DNA of 64,000 nucleotides from Castanea sativa (Eukaryota > Streptophyta > Magnoliopsida > Fagales > Fagaceae). The stretch's first letter is position 1. Each line of letters opens with the position of its first letter. Shown one piece after another: positions 58,476-64,000 of the stretch. The notes under the pieces are model-generated. The model did no database searches. It had not been told where the DNA came from and saw only the letters and a program-made list of their open reading frames with translations. The DNA is taken from contig NC_134024.1 in the NCBI RefSeq assembly GCF_040712315.1, forward strand, positions 1,654,534 through 1,718,533, written 5' to 3'. Position numbers and translations under genes: made by a program.

Positions 58476-59200
58476 CTCCTTTGGCCATTCCAATTAGAAA
58501 AGGGGGAGAAAGTTTTGAGGGAGAGTTGCACATTTTGAGGGGGAGCATAGCGTAGCACATGCACTTCATAGACATATTGGTTAATTTTTGGTGGTTGAGT
58601 TGTTCACTTTCTTTTGCCATAGTCTTGAACGCATCTATTTACATTGCTTTCTTTTAAAACTTTAAGTACTTTCGTTTAATTCCAGTTTAATATTCAGTAC
58701 TTTGTGTTTATCTCATTGCTTTGTAGCATTTTTTTTTTTGTACTTTTAGTTTATCTTGAGTACTACGCTCTTGTACCCTTGTTGGATCTTGTATCCTTAA
58801 TGCAAATACTTTGGTATTTTGCATTGGTTGTGTGTTTTGGACATGCAATTGATTTTTGCTTTGCACTTAATTGCATTGTGTGTTCGGATGATCGTTCACT
58901 AGTTAAATGATCATTGTTGACGTTCTTTAATGACTGCTCTTGTATGATCAAGTTATGCTTTATAGTTTATATTTTTTCGTTTACTTTGATTGCATTATAC
59001 TTGCTCCTATACATTCCTTGTATTCAACTTGTCATGAGCTTAATGAAAGTTTTGTTTGTGTGCAAGTGTTTCAGGATACAGGTGTATTCATGCAAGTGCT
59101 TCACAACATCTAGATTAGGTGTGAATGAGTTTTGCCATTATTCCCAAACTCACGTTTAAGTCTAGAGTCAGTTATAGGGTGTTTTGTCACGAAATAGCCA
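58476..59200 (+). other. Copia 3' non-coding region
   Basis: AT-rich with purine runs ('gaaaagggggagaaag' ~58497, 'gagggggagcatag'). No gene is seen. Confidence 0.5.
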
Positions 59201-60281
59201 AATAGGGAGATTGTAAAGCTGTAATTTACAACTATTTTGTGTTGGTTTTAATTCCGTGTCAAATTTGATTGTAATTTTGCTCAACCTTTTGTACCCTGTA
59301 TTTTATGTGGGATTTATTTGTGAGGGTTCTGTGTGAGAGAAAGTGTGAAGACTCAAGGCATTTATTGAAGACAAAAGGAGTTTTCGTAGGTAGCTCGTGA
59401 CTATCCATCCCGCGAAGTGATGCATGTGCCTAGCACATGACTGGAATGTGAAGAGTCATGACTGATGGTGACAACTGGTTTTTGTAAGTGTCTCGCAGGT
59501 ACGGCCTTCCCGCAAGATACCTACGAAATAGCCTGTTTTACTATTTTGTCCTATCTGCTCCTTTACATCCTCATACACACTATATATACCATCATTACCC
59601 ATATATTGAGTAGAGAGCTTTTCAGAGAGAAAACTCTAGCCTCAAACACTTGAGAGTGTGAGATTGTTATACCCAAAATACTCTACACCATCCATTATGG
59701 TTTTCCTCTACTCCTACCTCTCTATTTCCAAATCCTTGAGAGGTTGACAGCTCAAACACTTACCATACCCATACTGAGTGTCCAGTGAGGTTTTGGTGCT
59801 ACTAGGGAGTATTGCAAGAAGCCAAGCTTTGGCAGATGCAATCAGATGCATTGCAAGATCCGGGAAGCTAGACAAGACACAGTTTAGAGAAACCTTGTTG
59901 GAGTAGGAGCTTGGAGGGCTTAAGTGCACTGGGTAGACTAGGCTTGGAGGGTCTCTTGCTATTCGTGTATCTCAACTTATTGTCTAGCGGATCGATTTAC
60001 CGCTTGGAGTACGGCGGAAAGGTTTTTCACCGAGTTCTTCGGTTTTCTCTTCCATAACACATCGGCGTGTTATCTTCTATTTGCAACTCTCTGCCCTACT
60101 CTTTTAGCTTTCATTTTACTGCTCTAATTTATTGAATATGGCTTAGAGTAGTTGTTTTGATTGTTCACTTGCATTTACTCTTTTTCGCACTTAGTTTAAG
60201 TTAGAGTAAAATCAACCGAGCTGTGTTTTTAATTTGGGGTCTAAACAGCTCTTGTGTTTTTAACACAAAACCGAGCTTTCA
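59201..60281 (+). repeat. Copia polypurine tract and 3' LTR
   Basis: 'aatagggaga' (59201-59210) precedes the LTR start TGTAAAG at 59212. Inside are two GCGAA-type repeats (59409 and ~59505), TATATATA at 59581, and a long untranslated-type leader. The LTR end is estimated at 60281. Confidence 0.75.
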
Positions 60282-60616
60282 AATTTGTTGTCAGTGACAA
60301 ACCTTCTACTTGGAGAATGGAATAATGAAAACTTCAACCTAACATTTATCTGTAGATGCCTAATTGGTTCACTTTATTATTATTTTTTTCCAAAAACTAA
60401 TTGATTGACTATTTTTTTTTATTTTTTTATTTACAGAAATTAATAGGTTCACGTTTACACTCCCCTCCCTTGAGGGGATCAACACTCCACCCCCGAACCC
60501 GAACGTGAAGGCAAAATACACTACTGTAGTGTAATCCACGTGAAATAAAAAGTTATTTATTCAGTTTCTCTTTTCTACTTGTGCTTCAAGAAATATCTAA
60601 TTGCCCATCAGTCTCA
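60282..60616. other. Subtelomeric spacer between copia LTR and telomere
   Basis: No gene. Contains a C-rich segment ('ctcccctcccttgagggg', ~60460) and a 17-bp palindrome TACACTAC-T-GTAGTGTA at 60527-60543. Confidence 0.6.
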
Positions 60617-63600
60617 TTAGGTTTTAGGGTTTCAGGGCTTTAGGGTTTTGGGGTTTGGGGTTTGGGGTTTAGGGTTTGGGGTTTTTAGGGTTTTTAGGGT
60701 TTGGGGTTCGGGGTTTGGGGTTTGGGGTTTCGGGTTTTAGGGTTTAGGGTTTTTAGGGATAGGGCTTAGGGCTTAGGGCTTAGGGCTTAGGGCTTTAAGG
60801 GTTTTAGGGTGTTTAGGGTGTTTAGGGTTTAGGGTTTATGGTTTTTAGGGTTTTTAGGGTTTAGGGTTTAGGGTTTAGGGTTTAGGGTTAAGGGTTTAAG
60901 GGTTCAGGGTTCAGGGTTCAGGGATCAGGGTTCAGGGTTTTTAGGGTTTTTAGGGTTTAGGGTTTAGGGTTTAGGGGTTTAGGGTTTAGGGTTTTAGGGT
61001 TTTAGGGTTTAGGGTTTAGGGTTTTAGGGTTTTAGGGTTTAGGGTTAAGGGTTAAGGGTTAAGGGTTAAGGGTTAAGGGTTTAGGGTTAAGGGTTTAAGG
61101 GTTTAAGGGTTTAAGGGTTTAGGGTTAAGGGTTAAGGGTTTAGGGTATAGGGTATAGGGTATAGGGTATGGGGTAGAGGGTATGGGGTAGAGGGTATGGG
61201 GTAGGGTATGGGATACAGGGTATGGGGTAGTGGGTATGGGATATGGGGTATGGGGTATGGGGTATGGGGTATAGGGTTTAGGGTTTAGGGTTTAGGGTTT
61301 TAGGGTTTTAGGGTTTAGGGTTTTAGGGTTTTAGGGTTTAGGGTTTTAGGGTTTTAGGGTTTAGGGTTTAGGGTTTAGGGTTTTAGGGTTTTAGGGTTTA
61401 GGGTTTAGGGTTTTTAGGGTTTTTAGGGTTTTTAGGGTTTTTAGGGTTTAGGGTTTTTAGGGTTTAGGGTTTAGGGTTTAGGGTTTAGGGTTTAGGGTTT
61501 AGGGTTTAGGGTTTAGGGTTTAGGGTTTAGGGTTTAGGGTTTAGGGTTTAGGGTTTAGGGTTTAGGGTTTAGGGTTTAGGGTTTAGGGTTTAGGGTTTAG
61601 GGTTTAGGGTTTAGGGTTTAGGGTTTAGGGTTTAGGGTTTAAGGGTTAAGGGTTAAGGGTTTAGGGTTAAGGGTTTAGGGTTTAGGTTAAGGGTTTTAGG
61701 GTTTAGGGTTTAGGGTTTAGGGTTTAGGGTTTTAGGGTTTAGGGTTTAGGGTTTAGGGTTTAGGGTTTAGGGTTTAGGGTTTAGGGTTTAGGGTTTAGGG
61801 TTTAGGGTTTAGGGTTTAGGGTTTAGGGTTTAGGGTTTAGGGTTTAGGGTTTTAGGGTTTAGGGTTTAGGGTTTAGGGTTTAGGGTTTTAGGGTTTAGGG
61901 TTTAGGGTTTAGGGTTTAGGGTTTAGGGTTTAGGGTTTAGGGTTTAGGGTTTAGGGTTTAGGGTTTAGGGTTTAGGGTTTAGGGTTTAGGGTTTAGGGTT
62001 TAGGGTTTTAGGGTTTTAGGGTTTTAGGGTTTAGGGTTTTAGGGTTTTAGGGTTTAGGGTTTAGGGTTTTAGGGTTTAGGGTTTAGGGTTTAGGGTTTAG
62101 GGTTTAGGGTTTAGGGTTTAGGGTTTAGGGTTTAGGGTTTAGGGTTTAGGGTTTAGGGTTTAGGGTTTTAGGGTTTAGGGTTTAGGGTTTAGGGTTTAGG
62201 GTTTAGGGTTTAGGGTTTAGGGTTTAGGGTTTAGGGTTTAGGGTTTAGGGTTTAGGGTTTAGGGTTTAGGGTTTAGGGTTTAGGGTTTAGGGTTTAGGGT
62301 TTAGGGTTTAGGGTTTAGGGTTTAGGGTTTAGGGTTTAGGGTTTAGGGTTTAGGGTTTAGGGTTTTAGGGTTTAGGGTTTAGGGTTTAGGGTTTAGGGTT
62401 TAGGGTTTAGGGTTTTAGGGTTTAGGGTTTAGGGTTTAGGGTTTTAGGGTTTAGGGTTTAGGGTTTAGGGTTTAGGGTTTAGGGTTTAGGGTTTAGGGTT
62501 TAGGGTTTAGGGTTTAGGGTTTAGGGTTTAGGGTTTTAGGGTTTAGGGTTTAGGGTTTAGGGTTTAGGGTTTAGGGTTTAGGGTTTAGGGTTTAGGGTTT
62601 AGGGTTTAGGGTTTAGGGTTTAGGGTTTAGGGTTTAGGGTTTAGGGTTTAGGGTTTAGGGTTTAGGGTTTAGGGTTTAGGGTTTAGGGTTTAGGGTTTAG
62701 GGTTTAGGGTTTAGGGTTTAGGGTTTAGGGTTTAGGGTTTAGGGTTTAGGGTTTTAGGGTTTAGGGTTTAGGGTTTAGGGTTTAGGGTTTTAGGGTTTAG
62801 GGTTTAGGGTTTAGGGTTTAGGGTTTAGGGTTTAGGGTTTAGGGTTTAGGGTTTAGGGTTTAGGGTTTAGGGTTTAGGGTTTTAGGGTTTAGGGTTTAGG
62901 GTTTAGGGTTTTAGGGTTTAGGGTTTTAGGGTTTTAGGGTTTAGGGTTTAGGGTTTAGGGTTTAGGGTTTAGGGTTTAGGGTTTTAGGGTTTAGGGTTTT
63001 AGGGTTTAGGGTTTAGGGTTTAGGGTTTAGGGTTTAGGGTTTAGGGTTTAGGGTTTAGGGTTTAGGGTTTAGGGTTTAGGGTTTAGGGTTTAGGGTTTAG
63101 GGTTTAGGGTTTAGGGTTTTAGGGTTTAGGGTTTAGGGTTTAGGGTTTAGGGTTTAGGGTTTAGGGTTTTAGGGTTTAGGGTTTAGGGTTTAGGGTTTAG
63201 GGTTTAGGGTTTAGGGTTTTAGGGTTTAGGGTTTTAGGGTTTAGGGTTTAGGGTTTAGGGTTTAGGGTTTAGGGTTTTAGGGTTTAGGGTTTAGGGTTTT
63301 AGGGTTTAGGGTTTTAGGGTTTTAGGGTTTAGGGTTTTAGGGTTTAGGGTTTAGGGTTTAGGGTTTAGGGTTTAGGGTTTAGGGTTTAGGGTTTAGGGTT
63401 TAGGGTTTAGGGTTTTAGGGTTTAGGGTTTAGGGTTTAGGGTTTAGGGTTTAGGGTTTAGGGTTTAGGGTTTAGGGTTTAGGGTTTAGGGTTTAGGGTTT
63501 AGGGTTTAGGGTTTAGGGTTTAGGGTTTAGGGTTTAGGGTTTAGGGTTTAGGGTTTAGGGTTTTAGGGTTTAGGGTTTAGGGTTTAGGGTTTAGGGTTTA

Positions 63601-64000
63601 GGGTTTAGGGTTTAGGGTTTAGGGTTTAGGGTTTAGGGTTTAGGGTTTAGGGTTTTAGGGTTTAGGGTTTTAGGGTTTAGGGTTTAGGGTTTAGGGTTTA
63701 GGGTTTAGGGTTTAGGGTTTAGGGTTTAGGGTTTAGGGTTTAGGGTTTAGGGTTTAGGGTTTTAGGGTTTAGGGTTTAGGGTTTAGGGTTTAGGGTTTAG
63801 GGTTTAGGGTTTAGGGTTTAGGGTTTAGGGTTTAGGGTTTAGGGTTTAGGGTTTAGGGTTTAGGGTTTAGGGTTTAGGGTTTAGGGTTTAGGGTTTAGGG
63901 TTTAGGGTTTAGGGTTTAGGGTTTAGGGTTTAGGGTTTAGGGTTTAGGGTTTAGGGTTTAGGGTTTAGGGTTTAGGGTTTAGGGTTTAGGGTTTAGGGTT
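60617..64000 (+). repeat. Telomere, TTTAGGG array
   Basis: About 3.4 kb of the plant telomere repeat, G-rich strand toward the right end. 60617-61680 is degenerate: TTTGGGG, CTTAGGG (60768-60795), TTCAGGG (60900-60945), TTAAGGG (61040-61140), TATAGGG and TATGGGG (61141-61270). From ~61690 it is mostly TTTAGGG with scattered TTTTAGGG. The last ~230 bp carry no variant. This grading from imperfect to pure toward the end is what telomerase-extended ends show. Confidence 0.98.

Larger units (their letters stand above)
53641..60281 (+). mobile_element. Rearranged Ty1/copia element with extra ORF
   Basis: The first 60 bp of its LTR (TGTAAAG...) at 53641-53700 match the 3' LTR start at 59212. Then comes a foreign short LTR-like piece (53701-53830), RT-RNaseH (53832-55262), a long spacer, a second ORF (57428-58475), a polypurine tract and a ~1.07-kb 3' LTR. 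Gag, protease and integrase are missing. An ORF downstream of pol recalls the SIRE/Maximus group, but lineage is not settled. Right end placed at 'ctttca' ~60281; no target duplication found. Confidence 0.75.

Noticed and set aside
60617..64000. Interstitial telomeric repeat
   Set aside because: Array reaches the window end, has correct strand orientation and becomes purer outward, so a true chromosome end is the simpler reading.

Overview
The window is the right-hand end of a plant chromosome. Its last ~3.4 kb (from about 60617) is the plant telomere repeat TTTAGGG, read G-rich strand 5'->3' toward the end, which is the orientation of a true right terminus. The retroelement families (Tat-type Ty3/gypsy with two RNase H domains, Ty1/copia) and an intronless CYP96A-type cytochrome P450 point to a flowering plant, probably a woody eudicot; a member of the Fagales is only a guess. 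No bacterial or viral genome structure is seen.

Layout. 1-10303: tandem satellite of ~370-bp monomers of two types (A and B), with one solo LTR copied three times as part of a ~2.05-kb higher-order repeat. 10304-14154: gene-poor DNA with another solo LTR (11497-12341), a GA-rich block, a possible CACTA-like scrap and an (AAT)n tract. 14155-26382: a decayed Tat-type gypsy element (Gypsy-1) inserted in that tract; its 3' LTR carries a nested solo LTR. 26383-30275: an old diverged copy of the neighbouring duplicated segment, a 22-bp inverted repeat pair, and the only apparently intact host gene, a P450 on the minus strand (28068-29588). 30276-51556: three tandem copies of a ~4.0-kb segment, each ending in a hAT-like element. 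Copies 1 and 2 carry the same solo LTR, while copy 3 keeps the empty site and is split by a second, better preserved gypsy element (Gypsy-2, 40559-51213). 51557-53640: flank with a further solo LTR and a scrap of a second P450. 53641-60281: a rearranged copia element with reverse transcriptase/RNase H, an extra downstream ORF and a 3' LTR. 60282-60616: short spacer. 60617-64000: telomere, degenerate for the first ~1 kb and then homogeneous.

How the parts relate. Target-site duplications and empty sites give a relative history. The solo LTR entered the satellite before the higher-order repeat was amplified. The hAT element entered before the 4-kb segment was duplicated. The ~1.43-kb solo LTR entered one copy, and unequal crossing-over then made three copies. 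Gypsy-2 entered copy 3. The gypsy elements carry gag-protease-RT-RNaseH-aRNH-integrase in one frame on the plus strand and a separate, apparently spliced gene on the minus strand facing it. The most striking candidate is an in-frame UAG between protease and RT at the same place in both gypsy elements; in Gypsy-2 it is followed by CAA UUA, the known leaky-stop context of plant readthrough signals.

All comparisons were made by eye; percentages are rough.
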